Shown piece by piece: positions 25,301 to 37,785 of a stretch of DNA of 64,000 nucleotides (positions are counted from its first letter, which is position 1; each line of letters begins with the position of its first letter). Origin of the DNA: Sipunculus nudus. Taxonomy: Eukaryota > Annelida > Sipuncula > Golfingiida > Sipunculidae. The position numbers were made by a program, and so were the translations under genes. Below the pieces are notes generated by a model, which had not been told where the DNA came from, searched no databases, and worked only from the letters and a program-made list of their open reading frames with translations. The stretch is taken from NCBI GenBank assembly GCA_026874595.1, contig CM049311.1, positions 35,443,176 through 35,507,175 of the forward strand, read 5' to 3'.

Positions 25301-25338
25301 AGAGAGAGAGGGAGAGAGAGTGAGAAAGAGAAAGAGTG
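25216..25338. repeat. (TA)n followed by (GA)n
   Basis: Roughly 80 bases of TA, interrupted once by TG, followed by a purine GAGAGA tract to about 25338. Confidence 0.95.
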
Positions 25339-25360
25339 AATACGGATGAATCTGACAGGT

Positions 25361-25505
25361 CCATGACAACCCATAGGTTGTCACAGCAAACATTTGACAA
25401 CCCTTTTTACAACCCTAGAGGGTTGTCAAATTGAAATTTTGACAACCTGGGTTGTTTTAGGTACACCCATTTGACAACCCTAAAGTTGTCGATTTGACAA
25501 CCCTA
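25361..25505. repeat. Cluster of TTGACAACCC motifs in both orientations
   Basis: At least four TGACAACCC copies (25363, 25395, 25472, 25495) and several inverted GGGTTGTCA or GGTTGT copies (25376, 25420, 25449, 25485) lie within 145 bases, able to form several alternative hairpins. Confidence 0.75.
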
Positions 25506-25519
25506 TGTTTTCAGTGTAT

Positions 25520-28500
25520 TTTCAAAACATTTCCCTCCTCACTAATATACATTCATACAACATTTGCTGCATTTCTTTTACATTCCACAATTCACATAGA
25601 CATGAAATATTTGAGTTCTATTTTAAAACGTTGGTACCGATTGGAATAATGGTATGTAATAATTTGAAATTGAATTCTGATAGAGTTTTTGTTGGCACAT
25701 TTTTAATTTTACACTGATAGACTTTCGTCCGAAATATTAATTCCTTTTTTAAATTTTACCTGCAAAAACGTTTGGAGAAGACATATTTATTCCTACTAGT
25801 TTATTATGAAAGAATTTACATTGTTTTCTTATATATTTTAATATGATGTTTACAAATCATGTGTGTGTTTTCCAGAGAAACAGATTTCTTTGTGAATTGT
25901 TGTTTTGGAAATAGAGAAAGACTCTTTATAACGGTACTTAATACCTGTATGTATTGTAATATTCCGTTATGTGTTATTTTTAATTATTTAAGAAGGTTGG
26001 TGACTGATATAAAGTTCAGTACATCTCTAACATAGATCACATTTTCTTCACTCCAATTTCTAATATATAAGCATTTATTATTAATAATTAATTCCGTGTA
26101 ACCAAATAATGGTAGTCTTATAATGATTTCTGCGGCAGTAATCTCTCTTTAAACCTTGCATTTATTGAAAACTAATATTACATCTCTTTAAAACGGAGGT
26201 ATATGTTTCAGTATGTTAAACTGCTTATTTGATACACAGTTTGTGTTAAATATCCAGTTGGTATTAAGCCAATTATCGTGTTAATTATGTTTAAAGGTTT
26301 GTTTCCATTTGTTTTCTTGGTACCCGTGTGGCTTTAAATGCAAGTAACTATTGGTATCAATCAATTTAAACCTCCTTCCTCTATATCTCTTAGATCAGCT
26401 GACCTTTTATTTCTTTCTGTTTTTTTTTATTCCAAATGTAATAATAATAAATAACTTTAATTCTTTTTTCGAATCCGTCCGGGATTGGAGTACCGAGGCC
26501 TGTGGTGCAATAAAAGTATTGTCTTAACAATTAATATTTTCCCGACTAAACTTATATTCCTCAGATTCCATATTTGTCTTATTTTCTATTTGATCAATTT
26601 TGTCTTCCCAGTTTAGCTTTTCAATATTTTTCTCTTATTCGATATTTTTCTCCTAATCTTTTCACTGGGCGTTCTTTTCTATATCTCCCCCCGATCGATC
26701 TATACCCATTATTATTTCCAAGATCTGGAGCGGTAGTTTTTTTCCATATTTATTTTAAAACCAGCAAGGTTTCCAAATTCATAAATTTCCTACAAAGCGA
26801 TTGAAACTGATTTATCGTTTTCAGTGTCAGACTACCATTATCTGCATATTGGCTTAGTTTTATTTCTTTACTTCCGAAAACAAAGCCGTTAATATTGTTA
26901 ATTGTTCTTACTCTTTGTGCTAGTATTTCAACTGAAATAATGAAAACCAATGCAGATACGGAACCGCTTTGTCGTATACCTTATGTCATTGCATTTTTTT
27001 AAAGATAACCATCCATTATTTTAAGTAAAGAGTGGGTTATTTTTATTAGTTTTAATCCAATTAATAAAATTCTGACCGAAATTAAATTTTAAAAGTTTCA
27101 AACATAAAATTCCATTCTAACCTATCAAAAGCCTTTGTAAAATCAAGAAATATGAACCCCTCTTCATAATTTTATTTCTAAGCAAATTCAAATATGTCCG
27201 CGATTAAGCGTAAATTATTTCCGATGTATCTACCTTTTATATATCCGGTTTGATCTGTGTCAACTATTTTTGCAGTTGGTTCGCTAATACTTGTGCTAAT
27301 ATTTTATAATCAGTGTTGCAAAGGCTTATAGATCTGTAATTGTTTAAATTATATTTATCTTCTTTCTTATATAAAAAATTGCTATTACAGCCGTACGCAT
27401 TGTAATAAATAATTAAATTTAACGATATGATTCTATTTAAGCATTATATAAAAAATCTTTCAGGTCATCCCAAAGGGTCACATAGAATTCAACGGAAATG
27501 GCATCTTAGCCTTGGGACTTGTTTTTCTTCATTTGGGTAACAGCTTTTTTAATGCATCCATTTCATTTCTGCATGGCATATATCTTTATCGTTATCACTT
27601 AAAAACATTTAAAGATTTTATATTATTTAGATATTCCTGTATCTCTTTCACATCAGGATTGTTTGATGTATATACATGTGAATTGTTATAATTATAATTA
27701 ACATGAATTAGGATTCCTTCATCATCTTCTGCTAAATTGTTGTTTTCTCTGATTTTTAAATAGTGTTGTCTGACTGGTTTTATTCTCGATTTGAATAAAA
27801 AAAAATGTTTGTACTGTTTTCCACTTGCTCAATCCTATTGGCTCTGCTGCGTATTTCAGCACCTTTTGTTATATTATCAAATATTTCATTCTTTTTATTT
27901 CAAGTAAATGTTTTCTTCTTTTAGTCTTTCCATATCTTTAGCTTTAGAATCTAAACTAATAAGTTTTGAAATTCGTTTTACCCTTTTTTTCTAATAAAAT
28001 TAATATACTATATTTTTTTCGTTTTCGATTCAGAATAATTAATACTTGTTTCTTTTATATTAATTTTATTCATTTCCAAAGCTATTCTCGCTGAATTGTG
28101 TTTATAACGGATGTAACTAGAGACTATACAGTCTTTCATCCGCCTTATATAAGATGGATCACTCAAAAGGCTCACCTTTATTTTTTCAGTATCCCGGCTT
28201 TCTAATATTTACTTTAAAATTCATTCATAACATTATAGCTTTTTGATCTGACAGACGATGTTCTTTTTTTCTGACAATACATATTCACAGTCATAATTTA
28301 AACAATTCCATAGTTCAGATTTAGAGATAAAGAAATAATCTAGACTTCTACCTGCATTCCTTTCTGGCCATGTGAATCGGTTATTTAAATTGCCATATCT
28401 GCTCAATATATCACTTAAATTCAAAGTATTTGACATATTTTAAAAAGTATTCTACTTTGATCTTTCAAATGTGACATTGTGCTCCTGTCATCATCATGCG

Positions 28501-28960
28501 GACAACAAATAAAATCACTTCCTATAATGATAAAACTTAAACAGTCACTTTTTCCATTACCTATTTCTAAAAGTCTTAAAAGAAAAGTTTCCGTTCCCAT
28601 TGTTGTTCGGTACGTAAACACATACTACACACTGTTTTTTTTTACCTTTATATTCCGCATTCAAAATTATTTTTCTACCATTTTTACAGCAGGGAATGTT
28701 AAAGATTTTACTTATTAAGATACATGTTTTATCAAAAAATATTATTGCAACACCTCTGCTATGTGATGACGATGTATTACTAAGAAATATTTGACCTTTC
28801 CTTGAGCTGTTGACGGTCGACGTAGGTTTCTTGTAAAAAAAAGTGGTGAAAATTTTTATATGATAAACATGCATATAATTTCTTTCTTTTATCATAATTA
28901 TTAAGACCTCTTAAATTAAATGAACATTTATTTAATTGCCTATTCCAATCTCTCATGTGA
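25520..28960 (-). pseudogene. Degenerate L1/Tx1-like LINE ORF2 (minus strand)
   Basis: Reading from 28960 downward: NLRGLNNYDKRKKLYA (endonuclease start), SSSHSRGVAIIFFDK, CVYVPNNNG, IIIGSDFICC and RSLDYFFIS (endonuclease end near 28340). The RT follows: MKKNKSQG near 27520, DFTKAFDRLEW near 27140, a RQGCP-like block decayed to GIRQSGS near 26960, and LSQYADNG near 26850, where the second catalytic Asp has become Asn. RNISLVGKILIVKT near 26540 matches the thumb. Many stops are present. Same broad clade as the relic at 230-3340, but a separate insertion in opposite orientation. Confidence 0.8.
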
Positions 28961-29179
28961 CTTTCAATTGTCTTTCATATTTACATCCTTTATTTAATTT
29001 TTTTGCTTGATGAATTATTACTTTTACTTATTAATAATATTCTTCATCGCTGTCTTCCAAAAAGGAATCTTCGATAGCAGCTCCTTGTTCATGATGAGGG
29101 GTGAAGTTAAATCTGCGAGATTTCAGTGAAGCTCTTAAGCTTGTAGTTTTTGTTGGTTAGGTGAATGTTCAGACAGTTT

Positions 29180-29875
29180 TCGTTTGGCAGTTCCCTTGCC
29201 TTAAAAAATCCAGTTGGACACTTGTACTAGAGCCATATTACTTTCTGAAGCTGATGTTTTTTCTCTGAAGTCAGGACTGTCCTCACTATAGAAGGATCTT
29301 ACTTTCTCAAGTGTGGCGCCATATAAGTTCCTACCAGGCAAGGCTTTGGTCACTCTGGAGAGAAATTTGGACAGCTATGTCCCTCACTGCTTGTCTTGTA
29401 CTGAGTGGGCAATTCTCACTGTACCTGATATCTTGAGAGCTTCTTTAAATTCTCGAATCTGCTCTGTTTTTTCTAGCGAAATATTTTCCTGAATTTCGAT
29501 TTCATATCTGTCCACAGATTTGTCAGAATGCAAGGTCTGGCCAATTCTCTTGTCAGCTCCTGCTTGTTTTGCTTTTTCAGTTTCACTGGCCAACGCATCT
29601 TGGTCTAATTCATATGCGCATCTGTACTGAAACGCATGTTCAGCGCTTCTAAAAGTTTTCCCGTACGTTTCTAACGAACAAGGGTTGGAAAGAATGTCAC
29701 CATGACCTGAGGCGATGTTTAATGGCTGATCAGAGATGTAATTTTCACAATATTTACTACCTGGTTTGTGACTTTTCTTGTGGTATACTATACAGGTCAA
29801 GTCCTTGATCTGATCGTTGTGAAAAAACCTGCAATGTAAAATTTGATTTGCTTGTGGTGGTTTCACAAAGACCAA
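29180..29875 (-). pseudogene. NADAR (YbiA-like) domain ORF, probably ORF1 of the adjacent LINE
   Basis: A 163-codon open frame (29875-29384) has the NADAR signature: SNPCSLETYGKTFRSAEHAF, then QYRCA and KAKQAGADKRIGQ, equivalent to SNFYPC..., FxSxEHxxQ and AKxxG of YbiA-like proteins. After its stop the homology continues in another frame, with PGRNLYGATLEKVRSFYS at about 29340-29285, matching the C-terminal GxNxLG block, so a frameshift has split the domain. It sits just upstream of, and on the same strand as, the LINE endonuclease start, as expected for ORF1. NADAR enzymes act on ADP-ribose-type or N-glycosidic substrates. Here the copy is broken, and its LINE assignment rests on position. 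Confidence 0.6.
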
Positions 29876-29899
29876 TCTGTTTCCATTTTTATGATGTGT

Positions 29900-30610
29900 C
29901 AGGATTTGTTCCTTTGTCCTTTCCTAGTGACATTTTTTTTCTAAGCGGAGTTCCCGCTTATATTCAGATTGTAAATGTTCAACAATACATTGACTGTCAA
30001 ATTAGAGGGAGCATCGGCGAGTGTGACTTTGACAGATGCTGGGAGATTTTCTGAACTTCTTGAACTATAGGGATTTGTGTCGGAAAGTTTGACAAACTAA
30101 TTCTGTAGAGACAGTCCTTCTGTTAAACGTTTTGTTCATTGCATCAATTGTTTTCACATATCCTCTCCACAGATATTTTTATATTGTCTGAGCCGACAAC
30201 TTAAGCTGCACCAGAACAACTTTCATAAGGTCTCATAGAGTATCAGAAAGCACAGTATCATTTTTTAAAGAATATGGGCAACACAGAGTCGCTTCCATTC
30301 TGATAGTACTATTGTGTATTCAGCGCTTCAGCGAACAGGGTATCTGGATACACGAATCTACAGAGACCCCTGCCCTAACCGCAAGGATTCCACTGAATAG
30401 TTCATTGAGCAGACAATTACAGGATCCAAAATACCATTCAATAATATTTTCTGTCAGTTTTACAAAGAATGCTTTGCAATATTTATCTGTTTTTTTTTTC
30501 ACATCATTCAAAAATTTGTCTCTGGGCCAATTTTCGTCAATATTCAATCTGTTGCACAGATAAAAATCTCCAAAAAAAGATATGTCTTCAGAGGACACGT
30601 CCACTTACAT
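29900..30610 (-). other. Possible 5' part of the same LINE; weak
   Basis: Contains a 94-codon minus-strand frame (30604-30320) without recognised domains and further broken coding-like stretches. Orientation and position fit a LINE ORF1 5' region, but nothing diagnostic is seen. Confidence 0.25.
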
Positions 30611-30709
30611 CACCCTTAGCACACATATTGTAGGTGCTGCATCAAACAAATCCTTTGTGCTGCTTTTCCCCTGGGTTATAGCCTATTTCAACGTAACACT
30701 ACATTAAGA

Positions 30710-32190
30710 CATTACCGCCATAATTTATTTCGGTTTTATTTCAGTCCATGACGTAACATTGAAACAGCCAGTCACACCATGATTTTGTATCCTGTGTGAC
30801 TCCAACCTTTGGTTTTATTGTGTCTGTTTCTACTTAAATTTACAAAAAGTGAAGAAAAAAATTAGTTTTTTTTTACGTGTGTATACCCTTTGAAATAGTA
30901 TTGGCTAATCAAAAGCCATCAAACTTCTGAGGTGTGTTGCATGGTTAAATCTGTTCAGTCATAATCTGCTAAGTAGCTAAAACCAGAGACTTACCAGATG
31001 GTCAAGGGAGTAAAGGGGTAATCTGACTGATGTGGCTTTAGGTTTAGGGTGTTCATTGAGACAGACATGACCAGAGCGGTGTTTCTTATAGCAGTCATCA
31101 CCAAATTATGCAGTGCCCAAACAGATTTGACCAGCCAGTGGTCAATGTCAGTTACAATTAGACAGCGCATGGAGTAACAATTAGATAAAGGGTCCACCTT
31201 AGGCTTTATGCAGTTCTAGATCTATTGAGTCACCTACAGAGCCAGCTGTTGACACACATTGTCAGTTATAAGATCAACGGTAATCAAGCCCTTGCTTCAT
31301 TGCCAGATATATTGTGTAATATGTGAGACCTGCCACAAGGACAGAGTTACAGTCCATATACAATATCAGGCAAGCTAACTTTATGCAAAGTTATGACCCG
31401 CTTCCATTGCAAGTACAATTTTTTTAAAATCTAGATTTCAGATTAATGATGCATCATCTATTTTGTATAACAAATTAACGTTATACCTAGAGAAGAAACA
31501 TTTGCATTGTGTTGTGGCACTTGTCAATCAGTGTAAGAGGTTAACAGGAATAAATTAAAATCTATTAACATTTATCTTATTTTTTTCACAACACCTGAAA
31601 AGAGTTTTACAAAATATCAATGTCTTCATATGATAGGATGTTGTAAAGTACTCTTTTATATTCATGCTCTACTGAACTCCTAGATCATCAACACCCCCCC
31701 CCCCCCCCGCACAGACTTTATCTCGGTCCACCCCGCACTTTTTTAGATGTAGCCCGGCCCGCCCCGCACAGAATCCTAAGTTGGGATCAAAACATATACT
31801 TTCTGATTAGATAATCATCTATATCTGCAAGTATCCTGCAAACAAACATGTCTTCTATGGGTGAGGTGATGTGTTTTGAAAGCGAAGTAAATGGCGGCTG
31901 TTTTCATAGAAGAAAAAAATATATCCGAATTAAGCCTTTCCGTGTACATGAGTCAGGATATCGTTTATATTTGTATCTTGTCCATTAACTAATGTTAAGA
32001 CACGGTGCAATTCAGTTTCGGCATATAACTATCAGTATAATTAATCCCTGCTGAGACGTGATTTAACGGCCCTATTGGATCAATAGTTGTGCCTACTGAG
32101 GCGTGTTTTCAAGGTTTCAAGGCATTATATGTCTAGATAAAACGCCCACTTAGTAATGTTTTCGAGGACCTGTCGGTCTAGTATAATTAG
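30710..32190 (+). promoter_or_regulatory. Upstream region and promoter of lectin B, paralogous to 6790-7420
   Basis: Shares GGTTTTATTTCAGTCCAT near 30733, CTGAGACGTG, and the box GATAAAACGCCCACT at 32138-32152 with the region upstream of lectin A. A TATA-like TATAATTA is at 32182-32189. A 16-base C run lies near 31694. No gene is seen inside. Confidence 0.45.
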
Positions 32191-32211
32191 AATGTCGTCT
32201 GTTTAGACTTG

Positions 32212-32605
32212 CTGAGATCTTGTCAATATAACATTCAAAGGAACAGACTCGGCAGACAGCATTTAACGACTGGCTTTTTATTAGTAATAACAGGTATTTT
32301 TAAAATAATACACATTGGCGCGTTGTAGTGATAGCAGATGTGTAAAGATATAATGCCAGTGTTAGACGCAGGCTTCAAACAACAAGAGACAAATAGAGAA
32401 AAAATATGCTCAATTTGAACTCCAATCGGACAAGTGTGATTGAGGATGATTATTCTGGAGGTTTCATATACACCATGCATTAATGATGCAATCACATTAA
32501 AAAAATGAGTAATCAATCACGACATATCCCAGAATACCTTTATCTTCAACGCGACTACACGTGGCAGTGTTCAGTCCAGTCCGACTGTGGATACGCCCAG
32601 GAGCG
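32212..32605 (+). other. Lectin B non-coding first exon (5' UTR)
   Basis: Ends at 32605 in a GTAAGT donor; collinear with the UTR exons of A and C. The start is inferred from the TATA-like box. Confidence 0.5.
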
Positions 32606-33639
32606 GTAAGTTTGTTATATTTTATTTTAACATAGAATAGTTTCAGTAGCATTACGGGTCATTCACAATAATAGACATTTTCCTAAGCAACTATACTCTT
32701 CTCAAAGTGATACAAATATGTTTTAAAATGCATATTGCTGGCCGTGTGCCGGTTCAGAATTACCTGTGTTAAAATCCGCCGGTCATATTACTGGTACTGG
32801 CATGAAAACGTTTTTGTCCATCAATCAAACTAATCTTTATAATGGGGAGGGGGGGGGGGCTCGCTTTTTATTATCTTGGATGTAAGCCTTCAAACGAACA
32901 TAAAAATGAACATAAGATAAGCAGTTGTTGACGAATTTGACACTTACAAGCCTCTATTAATGTGAATATGACGCCAACGACGTACCTCTCAGGCTGAAAT
33001 AATTGTGGAGAGTTTTGAAAGAAACGACCTGCACTAATGTCACTCTTTACTTTATAGCCCATATTGTATACTGATATTTAACTTTCTTCATACGTTTTCT
33101 TACATTACAGATGTTATATTTTAATACTTTATATGTTCAAATCAATATTTACAAATAAGTATTTTAACATATTTGCCTTTTCAATATTTCATAATATTCC
33201 ATGGGGCAAAGGTTTCTTGGGATCTCCCAAATGTTTCACAAAATGGGTGCAAATATGAAATTCCTAGGCATGCTGCCACAACTAGAAATCTATGAAGCTT
33301 TTTTTTATCGACATCAGATGTAGTACAATTGTATGAAAGTTATGAATTTGATTTACCCCAGTGTATGTCCCTAAACCTTTAACTTTTTTATTTTCACACA
33401 ATTAATGGCAAAATATATGAAGGAATCCTTAAACAAATGATTTATGAAAGTTACTACATTGAAAGGACTGTTTAGCATTTTAGCACCTGAATCATGTGGA
33501 AATGTGATCAGAACATATCAAACCAGTTTTTTTTTCACTGGGGGCCAGTTGAACAACCGTGTGCAAATAAAAGGCTCAGACTCTAGTATATCACTGTATC
33601 TATGGACTCGCATCCAAATATCTTCAGGAACACTCAATC

Positions 33640-33800
33640 TGTGCGTAACATTGGATCTTAATTGAATTTTCCTGTCATTGCAAGTACAGAACTGTGCCGT
33701 CAGACTATGGAATGGTTTCCCAGCGTACTTGAGATATCCAGTTACTCTCAGTGTGAGGGACAATGAAAACTTTTCTATTCATTAATTATTTTAGTACAAA
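33640..33800 (+). pseudogene. LINE 3'-terminal RT fragment in lectin B intron (also in C and D)
   Basis: Plus-strand translation gives CAVRLWNGFPAYLR followed by YPVTLSVRDN, which resembles the SVRLWNSLP...F...L ending of non-LTR RT ORFs. The same fragment lies at about 46200-46350 and 52575-52725 in the duplicated copies, so it predates the duplication. Short and broken. Confidence 0.4.
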
Positions 33801-34497
33801 AAAGGCTTCTATAGTTTAGACATTTACCTTTTCGTCCTAACGATCACTATACATAATTAGATCATCAACACCCCTATTCCGATCCCGATCCCAACCCCGC
33901 ACTTACTCTCTCAAGAAAACATCCGAGAAAAATAGAAGCTACAATTCCGTAGAACACAATTTATTTTTGTCTGGCCTTGATAGATTTTACAAAAAACATG
34001 TGGAAAGATGTATTAATATTTAGTATAAAGAGATCCTGTCCCCACGTACTGGTTAAAACAAAGCAATGCTAATTTTCTAGATATAGATCCAGATATATGC
34101 TTTTGTTAAAAGACTTGACAAGAATCCATTATTCGCAGAACGGAAGAAATCGATTTCAACATATATTCCAGAGATTTCCTAGTCATCCATACAAATTGGA
34201 TGAGCTTTCTCCTGAACTAATCAGTGAACAACCGTTAATCATAAGCAGGTATGAACAAATTTCTGTCTCTTGCGCTAGTTTTTTTTTTTTTTTGCAAGTT
34301 TACCGTAATAAATAACATCACGGATTAGAAAACACATTTGACTCTGAGACCTGTATTTTTTTGTTATATTGACAACGAAACAGTGAGTTGAAGAACTCCG
34401 GGCTACATTATTCGCCCAATATAAGATAATATAAAAAAATCAGCTCTGTAGATTATTCCCCTTTTTACACTTTTTTTTTCAGAAATCCAAGGAGAAT

Positions 34498-37400
34498 ATG
34501 GCCTTTGCATCCTGGGAAATTTATACTTCTGTTCTTCTTGGAACTGGTAGGGATATACTTTTTAATATACAATCACAACTTTAATTGCAGTATATATATC
34601 TGTCCTTCATGATATAAAAAAATACAATATATATATTATTATGTCATAAAACGATTTGAAAAATATATATATTAATGTCATTATATAATATAGCACCATT
34701 TAATATGATATGATATGTTTTAACGTAATATAATGAAGTATACTAAACTAAAATATATAATAATCTAACTCTCGAAGTCACTGAATGTTCCTCTCTTCAA
34801 ATCAATGGACCCAAGCCAAAACAATAATATGCTGACGTTTTGCATTATCTGTAGGAGAAACATTAAACATAATATAAACATGAAGCACGGCGTAATAAGG
34901 AATTGGAATTTTGCAATTCTCATTTTAGTTATTTAAGCTTGACAAGTGAGATGCTGTATGGATTAATGATTTGAACATCTATATTTATATTTCTGTACTG
35001 TTTGTCCGGGGGGGGGGGTATATTATTAGGTCCCGTGGGTCCAAATTCCAAGGGAGCAAATCCATTGACAAGATTTGCCCCCTTTATTTCCCTCCGTCCG
35101 TCTTTGTGCTGTAGCTTTAATATGGCTGACCGCTGAATAACATACATTTTTATAAACTTATATAAACAAAAAATAAATTTCACGATCTTCATTCAAGTCC
35201 TTAACTTTTAAGATCCTTACAAGAAGGAGGCTTCTTGTGATTGTCCCGTGATTGCAGACCCTTGTGGATCTGAAAATTAACTGGTTAATTCTGTATTCTA
35301 GAAGCGTCCGTTTATTTCAGAATATTTTCAGGAAATGTATTTACATTATATTAAAAATATATATAACGGTGATTATTTTAGTTTGTATGTTAAATGCGGC
35401 AAGAAAAAGTGAAGGAAATGACTCAACAGCCTTACAAGCCAGAAACAAATATGACGTATGGAAATCAGGATGTCATGGACTTTGCCGAAGAAGATGTCCC
35501 TATCCTAGGTTTAACAGTGACATGATTTTCTTGATGTCAAGCTTACTACAAAAGCAAGCTGATACCAAAACCGTGTGCGGTATGCCTTTAGGTCACACAA
35601 AAAAAATGTTTTACGGATATCGAGAAAAAAAATTGCGTGCGGGAGATTAAAAAAATTAATCCAGACACCTCAAGTTTGCAATGATGTTAGAAAACATAAA
35701 AATTGCTTTAGTTGAAATGGTGTAGATTATCAACACATGTATTTTGTCCAAGCGAATTCGAGGCAAGTATATAAATTTACAGAATGATGACCTGGCCCTT
35801 ATTAGAAAATAAAATATTCCACGAGAACCGTAGAGACATATCCGTAGAACAAGGAAATTTCCCTGTGTGGCTTTGATAATAAAATTGCCATTCGTTATCA
35901 AGCTATTGCATTTCAGGATTAATTTTTATTTTAACCTAAGCCTAAAGTGGTAAAATCCGCTCATTTGGATAAAGTAGGCTCTGTATTAAATATCTGTGTA
36001 TATAGAGTCAACTTTTGTCCTGGATTGTGTGGTATAAGCATAGACTATATACGACGTTAAAATACATATTATGGTAATTTATTTCTTGGCCACTTATTTA
36101 TCATAATTCACAATACAGGAGGTGACTTGTTTAACATTTCATAATAATTTTATTTAATCTAATAAACGAGAGACCACATTAAAATTGCTTGAGAGGTAAT
36201 AGCGGATCATATCAACATGAAATTTTACAGAAATCTTTTCTTTACCGAAATGTTTGACTAAATTCGAAATGTTCGAAATTTTAAATTTCCACGAAGAAAA
36301 TCAAGATAAAATATTTGATGCCGAGATCAAAACTGACTGAGCAACCTGTTTTTCGCCTACGCCAGCAGATTTTCGAAAAAATAGAAACTTTTAACCTTCT
36401 TTATTTAATTTGTCGCTTTCTGAAAGCAGTCTAATAAATTAAATTTAAAGTTTTATATAAATGGAGAATACTATCTGAGATATGAGGGTTATTTAATCAT
36501 ATATAATATCATTTTTCCTAGAATGCCCTGGAAATTTTAAACTTCCGTTTCATCCGAAAAATACAAATCTGGTGTCATGCTATCTGATGGAGCTGGAATG
36601 GATCTACCCGATCAAAAAGGCGATGACAAGATGCCGTGGGGAAGGGGCACAACTAGTCAGCATAGAAAGTGAAGCAGAAAATAAACATTTGTTTGCTGCA
36701 ATACCAAAGGAGTACAAAGGTGATCACACGAATTTACAGTATTTCATGAGATCCAAATATGTATATTTCAAGGGGGTAAGAGGCCGGAGGGGCTTGGAGC
36801 ATGAGGAAATATCCCCCCCCCCCTTCATTTTTAGAACGTGCTGAAAGTGGGATAATCACTTTGGTTTCCTCTATAAAATCATTTTCTTGTTGAAAAAAAA
36901 AATCAATTTTGTTTAATCTTACTTGAACAAAATTGAAAATTTTAATTTCAAGCAAGCAAAGAACATTGTAATGATAAATATGTTTCTTTTTAAGAAAAGT
37001 TATGTAATTTTAAAGTGTGTTTTGCTCTTACTAAGTCCTGAATAGTGTCACATAATTAATGAATAATCTTAAATGAAACATTTCATCAATAAATGTACTA
37101 TTTCAATTAACAATGTAGTAAGTCCGAATTGATGTCTGTATATATTCTGACGATATGTCATAGTGTCAAATCTTGATGTTGAAGCAAATGTTTCGTTATT
37201 GTTTATAATCACTGGTCTTTTACTTGCAATGCAACACGCACACAAAATGATTTGGAGCGACAAAACACGGTGCGACACGTTTGTCTAATATACAAACAAA
37301 ATTGCTTCATTTCTGAAAATTGTGGATATGATAAACATCAAATTTTGTCCAGTGTCCATACCTTTCAGAATTTAAGGAATTTGTTGCACAGGACAGATTA

Positions 37401-37785
37401 GTCACATTATCAAGGACCTGTAAGAACCTGCAAAAATAATTGATCCACGAAAAAAGGAATCGTAGATAACGTGGAACTATAATTTTTTGTATGATCTAAT
37501 GCGTCACTCTGAATAAGCTAAATTTGTAATTAAGTGATTTTACTTCTGTTAGATATACACCGCCGCAAGATGATCTGGATATCGGCCCAAAAGGTGGGTA
37601 AGAATGAGTGGGTTTGGATGGCAACAAGACAGGAAGTGGATTGCAACAACTGGAGTGAAGGAACTTCAATGAACCTTTGGGTCGGAAAATACGCTGTCGC
37701 ATGCGCCTGGGATTTTGAGTGGTCGGCCAACTCTATCCTTCAGGCCAACAGTGTTATTTGTGAAAAGACTGTTGTCTGTGATTAG
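34498..37785 (+). CDS. Secreted C-type lectin-like protein, copy B (spliced, 4 coding exons)
   Basis: Coding exons 34498-34546, 35382-35579, 36522-36719 and 37553-37785; all introns are GT-AG, phase 1; 225 residues. The ATG lies 15 bases inside an exon opening at 34483 after a T-rich CAG acceptor, as in copy A. Signal peptide MAFASWEIYTSVLLGTVCML; Cys-rich exon 3 with CHGLCRRRCPYP; CTLD exons with ECP, SCYLMELEWIYPIKKA, TRCRGEGAQLVSIES, IWISA, CNNWSEGTSMNLWVG, ACAWDFEW and VICEK. It has one extra Cys (DCNNW) where A and D have Tyr, so it may carry an unpaired thiol. The EPN/QPD sugar motif is missing. No frame damage. About 12.5 kb from its rearranged sister. Confidence 0.85.

Noticed and set aside
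25184-25400. Minus-strand frames with IYIYIYIY runs (also at 19500-19715)
   Set aside because: Translation of (TA)n microsatellites, with no domain or splice support.
33518-33763. Minus-strand 81-codon frame repeated in B, C and D
   Set aside because: The plus strand of the same DNA reads as the C-terminal tail of a LINE RT, a better explanation.
34929-35192. Minus-strand frame in lectin intron 2 (also at 47495 and 53903)
   Set aside because: Truncated or shifted differently in each copy by G-run length changes, and without domain. Open only because the copies are recent.
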